This document shows, one piece after another, positions 26,156 through 34,547 of a stretch of 64,000 bases of DNA. The translations under genes were made by a program, and so were the position numbers. The stretch is from assembly GCF_963666015.1 (NCBI RefSeq), contig NZ_OY762555.1:2232001-2296000 (forward strand). The letters are read 5' to 3'. Within the stretch, counting starts at the first letter, position 1. Every line of letters starts with the position of its first letter. This DNA is from an uncultured Sphaerochaeta sp. (lineage in GTDB: Bacteria > Spirochaetota > Spirochaetia > Sphaerochaetales > Sphaerochaetaceae). The notes below the pieces were generated by a model. It was given only the letters and a program-made list of their open reading frames with translations, was not told where the DNA came from and did not search any database.

Positions 26156-28110
26156 ACATTACCTCTGAGTGCCTCAAGCAATGTCTCTCCATCTACTGGG
26201 ATTTTCCCAACCGGATAACCAAGGGCTTGTTCAAGGGCTGAGATAAATGCGCTGGTGATTACCCCTTTCAAGGCGCTGGTGATTGAAGAAGAGATCTGTT
26301 GGCCTTCATCTTTTATGGTGATTTCAATATTGAATGTATCGCTATGGCTCAAGAGTGCTCCAGCCTCTCTGAGTGTTGTAACAATTGTATGGCGAATCTT
26401 GCTTCTGAGGCTCTGTTCATCGAACACCCTGGAGAGGGACACAGCACACCACACCCTTCTTACCAGAGGCTGCAATGTGACTGAGTCAATCTCCAATTCC
26501 AAGGCAGTTGCCACCCAGCTATTGCTGAGAAACATCGATCCTTTCATGCCTGGTTGTTTCGGGGAGAGCACACTTTCACAGATAGGAAGGGGCTGAACAA
26601 ATCGTTTCTCCTTGATCTGATTACAAGCTTTCTGAATCTGTTGCGGCATTCTTCCACTATTTGCGGTCAGTACAGAAGGGCCGCTGTCAAGCATCTCTTT
26701 TTGTTCCTCTACAAAGGTAATGTCACTTTTTGAAACCTGTAGCTCCTCACTGATGATCTGTCTCCAGATCTCGGCGCTTGATCCAATGGTATAGAACGAG
26801 GTATTCACTTCAACCTTGTTGTTTGGGTTGAGGGTGATCTGTACAGGTTGTTGTGGTAGGGAACGGCATTCGCTGCTGAATCCGCTTATTCCAGCTCCAC
26901 AGGCGAGGGCAACCCCCCTACTGTAGTTGAAAAAGGTCGAGAGTTTGACACGCATCTGGGCCTGCATCTCATATGCGGCGTTTTTTCTCTGGAAGTCGCT
27001 AGATTCGCTGACTGCGGTAATGAGTTCCTTGAGCTTTGCATATTTGTCTGAACGAATGACCTGGCTGTGCGAAGTGCTCTCTGAAGCAAATTTCAACCGC
27101 CAGGTGAGGGGATTGTATCCACTGAGTTTTGCCAAGGCGCTATAGTGGGATTCTGTTGAGCAGAGTGCATCACAGTAACCCAGGTCACCAAAGAAGTGGG
27201 CTGGTCTTTTTCGAGAGGTGTTGAATGTAATGAATATGTTTAGCGACATCAAGCTATACAGCGGTACCAATCCAGCAATCAGTTGATTGGCCATCTCATC
27301 ACTGAACAGTGTAACACTGCCTTGGTCGACTCCTACCTCGATTGATTCAGCTTGGGTTCGACCGTCGCTGAAGAACCAGGTTTTTCGTTTGATGGTGAGG
27401 TCGGGGCGGATGCTTTCTGCATTGATGAGTATCTCGACCGGGCAGTTGCCTTTCAGGCAGGCAATGGACGCAATGGCACACATGGTGCTCGGTGTGATGA
27501 GCATCTCATCATGTGGGGCAAAGAACGGTTCGCGATGGATTACAATTCGGCGTTTGGGAATGCCTGTAACATCACTGACGGTCTCCCTGACATGGCTTGG
27601 CCACTGGGTAGGTGTGGTGATATGCAGGATGTCATCCTCAAGCACTACACTGATACGCGAGAGAGTATTGCTCTCATAATTGCTCCCACTATAGCGATAG
27701 GTGCGCTCGAGCACTTCCAGCCCTTCTTCCTTGCTGGCTTCCTCCATGTTACCGAATTGGAAGGAGAAGGGTTTTGTTTCCAGTGGTGGGGTAGCCTCCT
27801 CGCCACTGGGAAGCTGGTAAGAGATATTGATCTCCTTGCTTTTAAGCTGGACAGACTCAGTGTCATATCCAAAGAGGGCAAGAATGGGTTGGTGATAGTA
27901 CGAGATGACCGAAGAGGTGAGCAGGGGGGTGGATGCATCCAAGACGCGCACACGGTTTGTTCCCGGGATATCCCTGGTGGTGACCAGTACAAAGTTATTG
28001 TCCAATGTAGGTAGTGAGATTTCCTCTATTCGGCCGGCATCGACCGATGAGGTGACGATGTAGCCATGAAGGGTGGTCACCTTGCCTGTCGATGATCGTT
28101 TTTCTGCCAT
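26152..28110 (-). CDS. divergent molybdenum-binding subunit of xanthine dehydrogenase family
   Basis: The 652-residue protein is placed by its operon and by weak similarity to the large Mo-cofactor subunit (usual length about 750). Fragments of the family pattern remain (TPTQWPSHVRETVSDVTGIPKR-like domain entry, SRISVVLEDDILHITTPTQ, FFGDLGYCDAL, and a C-terminal helix region ending GKIPVDGETLLEAL). The usual cofactor motif GGxFGxK and the active-site Glu in a GxGE segment are not seen; the equivalent place appears to read KDEGQQISS. It may be inactive, or act on an unusual substrate. GGAG lies 6 nt before the ATG. Confidence 0.7.
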   Translation of the reverse strand: MAEKRSSTGKVTTLHGYIVTSSVDAGRIEEISLPTLDNNFVLVTTRDIPGTNRVRVLDASTPLLTSSVISYYHQPILALFGYDTESVQLKSKEINISYQLPSGEEATPPLETKPFSFQFGNMEEASKEEGLEVLERTYRYSGSNYESNTLSRISVVLEDDILHITTPTQWPSHVRETVSDVTGIPKRRIVIHREPFFAPHDEMLITPSTMCAIASIACLKGNCPVEILINAESIRPDLTIKRKTWFFSDGRTQAESIEVGVDQGSVTLFSDEMANQLIAGLVPLYSLMSLNIFITFNTSRKRPAHFFGDLGYCDALCSTESHYSALAKLSGYNPLTWRLKFASESTSHSQVIRSDKYAKLKELITAVSESSDFQRKNAAYEMQAQMRVKLSTFFNYSRGVALACGAGISGFSSECRSLPQQPVQITLNPNNKVEVNTSFYTIGSSAEIWRQIISEELQVSKSDITFVEEQKEMLDSGPSVLTANSGRMPQQIQKACNQIKEKRFVQPLPICESVLSPKQPGMKGSMFLSNSWVATALELEIDSVTLQPLVRRVWCAVSLSRVFDEQSLRSKIRHTIVTTLREAGALLSHSDTFNIEITIKDEGQQISSSITSALKGVITSAFISALEQALGYPVGKIPVDGETLLEALRGNV

Positions 28111-28134
28111 GCGATGCTCCTCTCTCGAGTATGA

Positions 28135-28163
28135 AAGATACCATGTCCCGCCCTCGAGGGCAA
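28135..28163 (-). promoter_or_regulatory. promoter of molybdenum hydroxylase-dnaE unit with palindrome
   Basis: On the minus strand TTGCCC (28158-28163), 17 bp, TATCTT (28135-28140). A perfect 12-bp palindrome GCCCTCGAGGGC (28150-28161) overlaps the -35, and a second CTCGAG occurs at 28124-28129 near the expected start. The regulator is not known. Confidence 0.5.
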
Positions 28164-28185
28164 TGAGAGAAACCACCTACTCCGC

Positions 28186-28214
28186 TTGCAAGGCAAGGGT
28201 GCAAGCCGTACAAT
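28186..28214 (+). promoter_or_regulatory. ligA promoter, predicted leaderless
   Basis: TTGCAA (28186-28191), 17 bp, TACAAT (28209-28214), then 7 nt to the ATG at 28222. No ribosome-binding site lies before the ATG. Confidence 0.6.
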
Positions 28215-28221
28215 TAGGGCC

Positions 28222-30327
28222 ATGAATACCCATGAATCATCACGCCTCGATGAGGTTCGTTCCCTGATAGAACAGCTTTCACGCTACCAGAGAGCATACT
28301 ATGTCGATAACCAGCCCTTGGTAAGCGACAGGGAGTATGACCGTCTCTTCGACCGGTTACAGAATTTGGAGAGTCAGTATCCCTCCCTGCGTTTTCCGGA
28401 TTCCCCTACCCAGAGGGTTGGCAGTGATCTGGATGCAACCTTTCCCGAAGTACAACACACCATCCCGGTGCTGAGCCTTGACAAGGCATACGCTGAGGGC
28501 GAATTGCTCTCTTGGATTGAGCGAACGGAAAAAAAGGTTTCCCGTGAGCTTGGGATTGTCATCGAGGAGAAGATTGATGGCATCTCCATTGTGCTCTATT
28601 ACGAGGAAGGGTATCTGGTACGGGCTGTAACTCGAGGCAATGGGACCATCGGTAATGATGTAACGGCCAATGTAAAAACGATTGCTTCCATTCCATTGAG
28701 GCTGAGTGAATCGGTGACGGTGGCCGTTAGGGGTGAGGTCTACCTTCCTAAAGATAAGTTTGAAGCGCTCAATTCCCAGATGGAGGTTCCCTATGCAAAT
28801 CCAAGAAACCTTGCTGCTGGAACCATAAGAAGGATCAAGAGCAGTGAGGTTGCAAAGGTTCCTCTCCAGATATTTGTCTATGAAGGCTTCTGGGATGGTG
28901 AGACTGAGGTCAAGGACCATCTCTCCATTCTCAGCAAGCTGGTTCACTATGGGTTTCGGGTGAATCCAAACTTCGGTTACTTTACCAAATCTGCAGAGAG
29001 GGCAAAGGCACATCTACATGAAGCCCATCTGGATGGGTTTGGTGGCAGCTACGAGGATATCGCCGCCTATATTCAGCACCATACAAAAAGGCGTGCTTCA
29101 CTCGGGTATGAGATAGATGGCTTGGTGGCCAAGGTAAATGAACTTGAGGTCCGTTCGCAGCTCGGTTATACGGCCCATCATCCACGATGGGCAATGGCCT
29201 ACAAGTTTGAGTCTCCACAGGCTCAGACAACCTTGCTCTCCATCGATCTGCAGGTTGGGAGAACAGGACGGGTCACCCCCGTAGCGCGTGTTAAGCCGGT
29301 ACAGGTCGCTGGTTCCACCATCAGCAACATTACACTCCACAACCAAGATTACATCAATATGTTGGAATTGGCACTTGGGGATGTGGTGGAGATTTCCCGT
29401 AGAGGGGATGTCATTCCAGCTGTAGAACGGGTGATTGAGAAGAATGAGGACTCTGAGGGAGTATATACGATGGATCCCTTCTGCCCTGTATGCGGCACGG
29501 GTTTGGAGGAGAAGGGGGCACATACCTTTTGTCCCAACCCCCAGTGCCCTGCGCAGGTACGGGGCCGTATAGAGTTTTTTATTTCCAAGGGCGGAATGGA
29601 TATCGACAACTTCGGTCCTGAGACGGCAGCGGTCCTTATTGAGCAAGGAGTCTTGCAGGATATCCCGGATATTTACCGCATTGATTATAGAAAAGTCCTT
29701 GGTGAGTTGAGCGGTTTTGGGAAGAAGAAGATTCTCCTGCTTGAAAAGGGCGTTGAAGAATCCAAGAAAAGGAGCTTCACCCAGGTGCTTATATCCTTGG
29801 GCATCCCTGAGCTTGGGAAGAAGGGTGCCCAGATCTTGATTGAGTCTGGTCTGGACAGCATGGAAAAGCTCCTTGATGTAGCAGGGCGTCAGGATATGGA
29901 GCGGCTTACCAGCATCAAGCAAATCGGGGAGAAGAGTGCAAAGCTCTATATTGATGCATTGAATGATCCCTCGATGCAGGAGCGTATTGCTGCGTTGGCG
30001 AGTTTCGGCTTGGCAATGGAGGAGAAGGAAGGTGCATATACCTTGGTGAATGAAAGCTTTTCTGGTCAGGTGTGGTGCGTTACCGGCTCCTTCGAGCATT
30101 TCAATCCTCGTTCCAAGGCAATGGATGAGGTGCTCAGGCGGGGTGGGAGGACGGTAAGTTCTGTTACAAACAAGACAACCCACCTGCTTGCCGGTAGCGG
30201 AGGGGGCAGCAAGCTCAAGAAGGCTCAGGAAATCGGGATAACCATTGTGGATGAGCCAACCTTCCTTGGTATGTTGGGGGAAGGTGAGAAGAGGCAGGAA
30301 GAAATGCAAGGCGAATTCTCTTTTTAG
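28222..30327 (+). CDS. ligA: NAD-dependent DNA ligase
   Basis: LigA seals nicks during replication and repair, using NAD. The 701-residue protein has the NAD-binding N-terminal helices (YYVDNQPLVSDREYDRL), the adenylation lysine in EEKIDGISI near 117, RNLAAGTIRR, an OB fold, a zinc finger with CPVCGTG and CPNPQCPAQ, helix-hairpin-helix repeats, and a C-terminal BRCT domain from about 620. The ATG at 28222 is preferred on promoter geometry and N-terminal length. Confidence 0.97.
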   Translation: MNTHESSRLDEVRSLIEQLSRYQRAYYVDNQPLVSDREYDRLFDRLQNLESQYPSLRFPDSPTQRVGSDLDATFPEVQHTIPVLSLDKAYAEGELLSWIERTEKKVSRELGIVIEEKIDGISIVLYYEEGYLVRAVTRGNGTIGNDVTANVKTIASIPLRLSESVTVAVRGEVYLPKDKFEALNSQMEVPYANPRNLAAGTIRRIKSSEVAKVPLQIFVYEGFWDGETEVKDHLSILSKLVHYGFRVNPNFGYFTKSAERAKAHLHEAHLDGFGGSYEDIAAYIQHHTKRRASLGYEIDGLVAKVNELEVRSQLGYTAHHPRWAMAYKFESPQAQTTLLSIDLQVGRTGRVTPVARVKPVQVAGSTISNITLHNQDYINMLELALGDVVEISRRGDVIPAVERVIEKNEDSEGVYTMDPFCPVCGTGLEEKGAHTFCPNPQCPAQVRGRIEFFISKGGMDIDNFGPETAAVLIEQGVLQDIPDIYRIDYRKVLGELSGFGKKKILLLEKGVEESKKRSFTQVLISLGIPELGKKGAQILIESGLDSMEKLLDVAGRQDMERLTSIKQIGEKSAKLYIDALNDPSMQERIAALASFGLAMEEKEGAYTLVNESFSGQVWCVTGSFEHFNPRSKAMDEVLRRGGRTVSSVTNKTTHLLAGSGGGSKLKKAQEIGITIVDEPTFLGMLGEGEKRQEEMQGEFSF

Positions 30328-30337
30328 GGTCGTTTTA

Positions 30338-30366
30338 GTGACATTTCTCCAGAAAACGTATATACA
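30338..30366 (+). promoter_or_regulatory. promoter of aminotransferase-modE-pfk unit
   Basis: GTGACA (30338-30343), 17 bp, TATACA (30361-30366). The start near 30373 would give a leader of about 17 nt holding the ribosome site GGAGG. Confidence 0.45.
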
Positions 30367-30389
30367 TACCCATGACTGGAGGACAGAAT

Positions 30390-31688
30390 ATGCATGTACT
30401 AGCAAAAGAACTGAATGAGACGTTGCAGGGAACCATCGTGGACGCAATGCTCTCCGACGTAGGACGAAGGATGTTTTTCCCCAAGGGAATCGTCGCCCAA
30501 AGCGCCGAAGCCGGCAAAAAAGCCACTCGGTTCAATGCCACTATCGGGATGGCTACATCCGGTGGGCAACCGATGTATTTGTCGGACATTTATCATCAGT
30601 TTACTGATAACGCCTTCAAGCCCTCCGAATTGTTTTCCTATGCACCAGGTGGCGGGGATCCCGCGCTCAGGGCTTTGTGGAAAGAACAGATGATTGTTAA
30701 GAATCCAACCCTGCAAGGAAAGACCTTCAGCCTTCCGGCTGTCACCGCTGGGCTGACACATGGGCTGCAGATGATGGCTCAGCTTTTTGTTCAGGATGGA
30801 GACACCTTGGTGATTCCAAATCTTGCTTGGGATAACTATGAGCTGATCTTTGCTCATCAAACGGGAGCTTCCATCAAGACTTTCGACCTCTATACAGCTG
30901 AAGGTGGATTCAATGTGGATGGTATGCGTGAAGTATTGGCCGGAATTCCCGATAAGAAGGCACGCATTCTACTCAACTTCCCCAACAACCCAACCGGATA
31001 TACCCCAACCAAGCGTGAAATGCAGGCTATCGCCAAGACCCTTGTTTCGCTTGCTGAAGAGGGGATGCAGCTGATGGTACTCAGTGATGATGCCTATTTT
31101 GGGCTCTTCTTCGAGGATGACTCGGCTACAGAGAGCTTGTTCTCTCTGCTTTGTGATGCCCATCCAAATATTCTCGCTGTCAAGTGTGATGCTGCCACCA
31201 AGGAAGATATGGTCTGGGGTTTCCGTATTGGATTCATTACCTATGGAAGCAAGAACCTGAGTGAAGAACACTATGATGCTTTGAACAAGAAGACGTTGGG
31301 TATCATCAGAAGTACCGTTTCCAACTGTGACCGCCCAGGTCAGAGTTTGCTGCTCAAGGCAATGCGTTCTGGAGAGCAATATGAATCTGATAAGTTGGCA
31401 GCCAAGGTGGAGATGGAGAGACGCTATCGAACGCTCAAGGAAGCCTTGAAAAAGCATGAAGGTAACGATTTGCTCAAACCTCATCCGTTCAACAGTGGGT
31501 ACTTTATGGCATTTGATTGCAAAGGAAGTGCAGAGCAACTTCGCAGGCATTTACTTGATACCTATCAGGTTGGATGCATCAATATTGCCGATGTTACCCT
31601 AAGACTCGCCTATTGTTCGGTAGAATGTGATAGAATAGCTGAACTGGTTGATGTTGTGTACCAGGCGGCAGGAGAGGTATGGAACTAA
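30390..31688 (+). CDS. class I/II PLP-dependent aminotransferase
   Basis: The 432-residue fold-type I aminotransferase has the substrate and cofactor motifs SYAPGGGDPALRALW near 80, NLAWDNYELI near 145, LLNFPNNPTGYTP near 200, LSDDAYFGLFF, and the Schiff-base lysine region CDAATKEDMVWGFRIGF near 275. The amino-acid substrate cannot be told. GGAGG lies 7 nt before the ATG at 30390; an upstream ATG at 30372 lies at the expected transcription start and has no ribosome site. It overlaps the ModE-like gene. Confidence 0.87.
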   Translation: MHVLAKELNETLQGTIVDAMLSDVGRRMFFPKGIVAQSAEAGKKATRFNATIGMATSGGQPMYLSDIYHQFTDNAFKPSELFSYAPGGGDPALRALWKEQMIVKNPTLQGKTFSLPAVTAGLTHGLQMMAQLFVQDGDTLVIPNLAWDNYELIFAHQTGASIKTFDLYTAEGGFNVDGMREVLAGIPDKKARILLNFPNNPTGYTPTKREMQAIAKTLVSLAEEGMQLMVLSDDAYFGLFFEDDSATESLFSLLCDAHPNILAVKCDAATKEDMVWGFRIGFITYGSKNLSEEHYDALNKKTLGIIRSTVSNCDRPGQSLLLKAMRSGEQYESDKLAAKVEMERRYRTLKEALKKHEGNDLLKPHPFNSGYFMAFDCKGSAEQLRRHLLDTYQVGCINIADVTLRLAYCSVECDRIAELVDVVYQAAGEVWN

Positions 31689-32059
31689 AAGCGAAGCTCT
31701 ACCTTGTTGACGAGGAAGGGAATAAATTCATGGGAATTGGGGTGCTGTGGTTGCTCGAGCAAGTTGAGCAGCAGAACTCTTTGCGCAAGGCAGCCTCTGC
31801 TTTGGGTATCTCCTACTCCAAGGCCTTTGCCATGGTCCAAAACCTGGAAAAGGGTCTTGGTGTTCCCGTCCTTAATCGGCGAAAAGGTGGAGCCAACCGT
31901 GAAGGTGCGACACTGACAGAGTTTGCTGTACAGTTCCTTGCACTATATCGAGAATTCAACAAGCGGGCCAAAGGGAGTCTTTCCGCTCCTTTTTCCTGTT
32001 TCAAGGAAGAATTGGGTTCGTTGCTTGAAGAGTATGATGAACATGGAGACGAGGTCTAA
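31679..32059 (+). CDS. ModE N-terminal-like winged-helix regulator
   Basis: The 126-residue protein is a LysR/ModE-type winged helix alone: GIGVLWLLEQVEQQNSLRKAASALGISYSKAFAMV near residues 20-55 followed by LNRRKGGANREGATLTEFA. The molybdate-binding domains of full ModE are absent, so the ligand is unknown. It overlaps the aminotransferase stop by 10 nt and touches the pfk start, so it is part of the same unit. Confidence 0.8.
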   Translation: MELKAKLYLVDEEGNKFMGIGVLWLLEQVEQQNSLRKAASALGISYSKAFAMVQNLEKGLGVPVLNRRKGGANREGATLTEFAVQFLALYREFNKRAKGSLSAPFSCFKEELGSLLEEYDEHGDEV

Positions 32060-33396
32060 TGAATAAGAAGATGGATTTTTCCATACCTAGTTTGGGAGTA
32101 GCAAAGATTTCCTCCCCGATTATCATGAGTACATCCCAGAACGATGGGCAGGCTGATTATGTGGATGATAGTGACCATATTCTCTATGGCATCGATACTG
32201 ATATTGATAAGGATGGCCATCCAGTCCCTCGCCATGAGGAGACTGTAGAACTTGCCGGCCCCCGTTCCAAAATATACTTCAATCCTGCCCATGTACATGC
32301 GGCTATTGCCACCTGTGGTGGTATCTGCCCGGGGTTGAATAATGTTATCAGGGCTGTAGTTCGTTGTTTTTGGTATCGCTATGGGGTCAGGAGGATTAGT
32401 GGTATTCAGTTTGGCTATCAGGGCCTGCTCGAGAACAGCCCCTGGCCTTTGATACCCCTTGATCCGGATGTTGTTGATGACATACAGGAGAAAGGTGGGA
32501 CCATTCTTGGCTCTGCTCGTGGTGGTGGCAAGCAGGTTGAAGAGATTGTTGACTCACTGGAGCGGCTGAATATCAATATTCTGGTCACCGTCGGAGGAGA
32601 TGGTACCCTCAGAGGCGCATGGGAAATTTATGAAGAGGTCAAGAAGCGAGGATTGAAGATTTCAATCATTGGAATCCCGAAGACCATTGACAATGACCTT
32701 TCATTCATCCAGAGCTCGTTTGGAGTGGACACTGCTGTACAGATGGCTGTGCCAGTGGTACGGAGTGCCCACGTGGAAGCGAAAAACTCCATTCACGGGA
32801 TTGGCTTGGTTAAGGTGATGGGACGTGAGTCTGGCTTTATTGCCGCCCAGACAGCCCTTGCTCAGAGCGACGTGAATTTCTGTCTGATTCCCGAGAATCC
32901 GTTTGACCTGTATGGACCCAATGGATTACTCGAGCATCTCAGGAGAAGAGTTCTTGACCGTGGACATGCGGTTATTCTGGTCAGTGAAGGGGCAGGGCAA
33001 GACTTGGTTCCTGAAACCGGGGAGAAAGATGCTTCTGGGAATGTGAAATACCATGATATTGGGGTGTTCTTGAAGGATAAGATTATCGAGTACTTCAAGA
33101 AAGAGGGCATTGAGACCAATGTGAAGTACATTGATCCTTCCTATATCATTCGCAGTGCTTCTGCTGATTCCTATGATTCCATTTACTGTGCTCGCCTCGG
33201 TGCTCATGCCGTACACGCAGCAATGGCGGGGAAGACCCAGGCCTTGATTGGTTTGCTGCATAATCGATTCGTTCACCTACCGATCAGCTTGGCGGTTTCC
33301 AGCCGCAACCATGTGGATCTGGAAGGTTCCTTGTGGAGGGACGTACTGGAGAATACTCGTCAGCCGATGTCAATGAAGAATTTCAATTTCGACTAG
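32059..33396 (+). CDS. pfkA: 6-phosphofructokinase, long group
   Basis: The 445-residue protein belongs to the longer PFK group shared by spirochaetes, plants and trypanosomes. Motifs are ATCGGICPGLNNVIRA near 86, VGGDGTLRGAWE near 178, GIPKTIDNDLSF near 211 and MGRESGFIAAQTAL near 255. The phosphodonor is ambiguous: glycine in GGDGT favours ATP, while lysine in PKTIDND is typical of pyrophosphate enzymes; trypanosomal PFK has the same mix and uses ATP. It starts where the ModE-like gene stops. Confidence 0.9.
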   Translation: MNKKMDFSIPSLGVAKISSPIIMSTSQNDGQADYVDDSDHILYGIDTDIDKDGHPVPRHEETVELAGPRSKIYFNPAHVHAAIATCGGICPGLNNVIRAVVRCFWYRYGVRRISGIQFGYQGLLENSPWPLIPLDPDVVDDIQEKGGTILGSARGGGKQVEEIVDSLERLNINILVTVGGDGTLRGAWEIYEEVKKRGLKISIIGIPKTIDNDLSFIQSSFGVDTAVQMAVPVVRSAHVEAKNSIHGIGLVKVMGRESGFIAAQTALAQSDVNFCLIPENPFDLYGPNGLLEHLRRRVLDRGHAVILVSEGAGQDLVPETGEKDASGNVKYHDIGVFLKDKIIEYFKKEGIETNVKYIDPSYIIRSASADSYDSIYCARLGAHAVHAAMAGKTQALIGLLHNRFVHLPISLAVSSRNHVDLEGSLWRDVLENTRQPMSMKNFNFD

Positions 33397-33417
33397 ACAG
33401 ACTACCAATAGGAAAAG

Positions 33418-33447
33418 AGGGAGGCTTTCACAGGCCTTCCTTTTTTC
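33418..33447 (+). terminator. terminator of pfk operon
   Basis: GGAGGC pairs with GGCCTTCC across a short loop with one bulged base, followed by a run of T (33441-33446). Confidence 0.8.
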
Positions 33448-33617
33448 TATAGTGTGTCAGTGCAAGATGTGTTCCATGCAATAGATTTTCAAGACAATAC
33501 GTAAAGAATTTTTACAATCCTTGGATAATTTTTAGAAATTGTGCTGGTTCATGACATAACTTTCTATCCAGTAATCAAAAAGAAATTTAAAAAAATGTAA
33601 AAACTTCAAAAACCCTC

Positions 33618-33777
33618 TTGATTAAAATATTAGTTATGTACTATTGTCTGACTCAGAAAGAGAACGACATGCTTCTGCACCCGTTGGGTCGGTTAGCAAC
33701 GAAATCGGATTTTTTCTAACCTCCTTTTGTTCCCCCTAGGGTTTAACCTCCTTTTCCCTGGGGGGTTTTTCTATTTG
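33618..33777 (+). ncRNA. candidate small structured RNA or leader
   Basis: TTGATT (33618-33623), 18 bp, TATTGT (33642-33647) could start a transcript near 33654. It would contain GGTTAG/CTAACC (33691-33696 and 33717-33722) or alternatively CGTTG/CAACG, then CCCCCTAGGG/CCCTGGGGGG (10 bp, one mismatch) followed by TTTTT, ending near 33777. AACCTCCTTTT occurs twice. A 16-codon frame (33669-33719) has only a weak ribosome site. It matches no RNA family I know. Confidence 0.4.
33733..33776 (+). terminator. terminator hairpin of candidate small RNA
   Basis: CCCCCTAGGG pairs with CCCTGGGGGG with a single mismatch and a loop of about 14 nt, followed by five T. Confidence 0.75.
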
Positions 33778-33806
33778 TTGACGCCTTCTGGTAAAGAGCG
33801 TATCAT
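33778..33806 (+). promoter_or_regulatory. promoter of HAD-EamA genes, near-leaderless
   Basis: TTGACG (33778-33783), 17 bp, TATCAT (33801-33806), with the ATG 9 nt further on at 33816. A leader of only 0-3 nt is predicted and there is no ribosome site. Confidence 0.6.
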
Positions 33807-33815
33807 CTGCGAACA

Positions 33816-34547
33816 ATGACAATACAACCTATCAATACAATTCTCTTTGATCTTGATGGAACCTTGCTGCCGCTTGATCAAGACCAATTCATCCAGGATT
33901 ACTTCTCCCGTTTTGTAATAAAAGGACAGGAACTCGGTTATTCCTCTGAGTTGCTCTTGGCTGCATTGCAGCGTGGTATAACCGCCATGGTCTTGAATGA
34001 TGGTTCCCTCACCAACAAGGAATGGTTCGACCGAGTGTTTGAAGAGGTAAGTGGCATTGCGGCTGCAGAATTCAATGAGCGGTTCGCCCCATTCTATGAG
34101 CATGAGTTTGATCTTCTCCGTAAACATGCATCTCCCTCCTCATTGGCTAGGGAAATCGTGCAGGAGGTCAAGAGAAAGGGGTATACCGTGGTGCTTGCAA
34201 CCAATCCTCTCTTCCCCTGGCAGGGAACCAATGCTCGCCTTGGCTGGGCAAACCTGGACTCCTCTCAATTCTCTCTGGTGACCACCTATGAAGACTTTCA
34301 CTATGCAAAGCCAAATCTCGGCTACTATCGTCAGATACTGCAGACCCTTGGCAAGGAAGCTTCCTCGTGTCTCATGGTCGGTAACGATGTTGAAGAGGAT
34401 ATGGTTGCCCGAGAGTTGGGCATGGAGGCATATCTGGTTACTGACTACTTGATAAACAACAAGAACAAGGATATTGCCAGTTATCGCACCGGGTCCCTTG
34501 AGGACCTGGCTACCTTTTTCAAGGAGATTCCCCCATGCAATCAATGA
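33816..34547 (+). CDS. HAD-family phosphatase
   Basis: The 243-residue haloacid dehalogenase-type hydrolase has the nucleophile motif LFDLDGTLLPLDQ near 10-20, motif II LATNP near 128, the lysine in YAKPN near 165, and the acidic motif VGNDVEEDM near 190. A cap domain lies between motifs I and II. The substrate is unknown. The gene overlaps the EamA exporter gene by 13 nt. Confidence 0.88.
   Translation: MTIQPINTILFDLDGTLLPLDQDQFIQDYFSRFVIKGQELGYSSELLLAALQRGITAMVLNDGSLTNKEWFDRVFEEVSGIAAAEFNERFAPFYEHEFDLLRKHASPSSLAREIVQEVKRKGYTVVLATNPLFPWQGTNARLGWANLDSSQFSLVTTYEDFHYAKPNLGYYRQILQTLGKEASSCLMVGNDVEEDMVARELGMEAYLVTDYLINNKNKDIASYRTGSLEDLATFFKEIPPCNQ

Larger units (their letters stand above)
33448..33815. 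other. 368-bp intergenic region, AT-rich with candidate RNA gene
   Basis: No protein gene of normal size is present. The first 170 bp are AT-rich with a small inverted repeat GTAAA-GAATT-TTTAC. The second half holds a promoter-like sequence, a 16-codon reading frame, two hairpins and a T run, described separately, then the promoter of the HAD gene. Confidence 0.6.

Noticed and set aside
29098..30447. 449-codon open frame on the minus strand across ligA
   Set aside because: It is antisense to a fully conserved ligA and reads as low-grade sequence rich in Cys, His and Leu with no domain; it is a shadow of ligA codon use.
32059..33396. Firm assignment of the phosphofructokinase as pyrophosphate-dependent
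   Set aside because: The key residues are mixed (GGDGT with PKTIDND), and a well-studied relative with this mix uses ATP.
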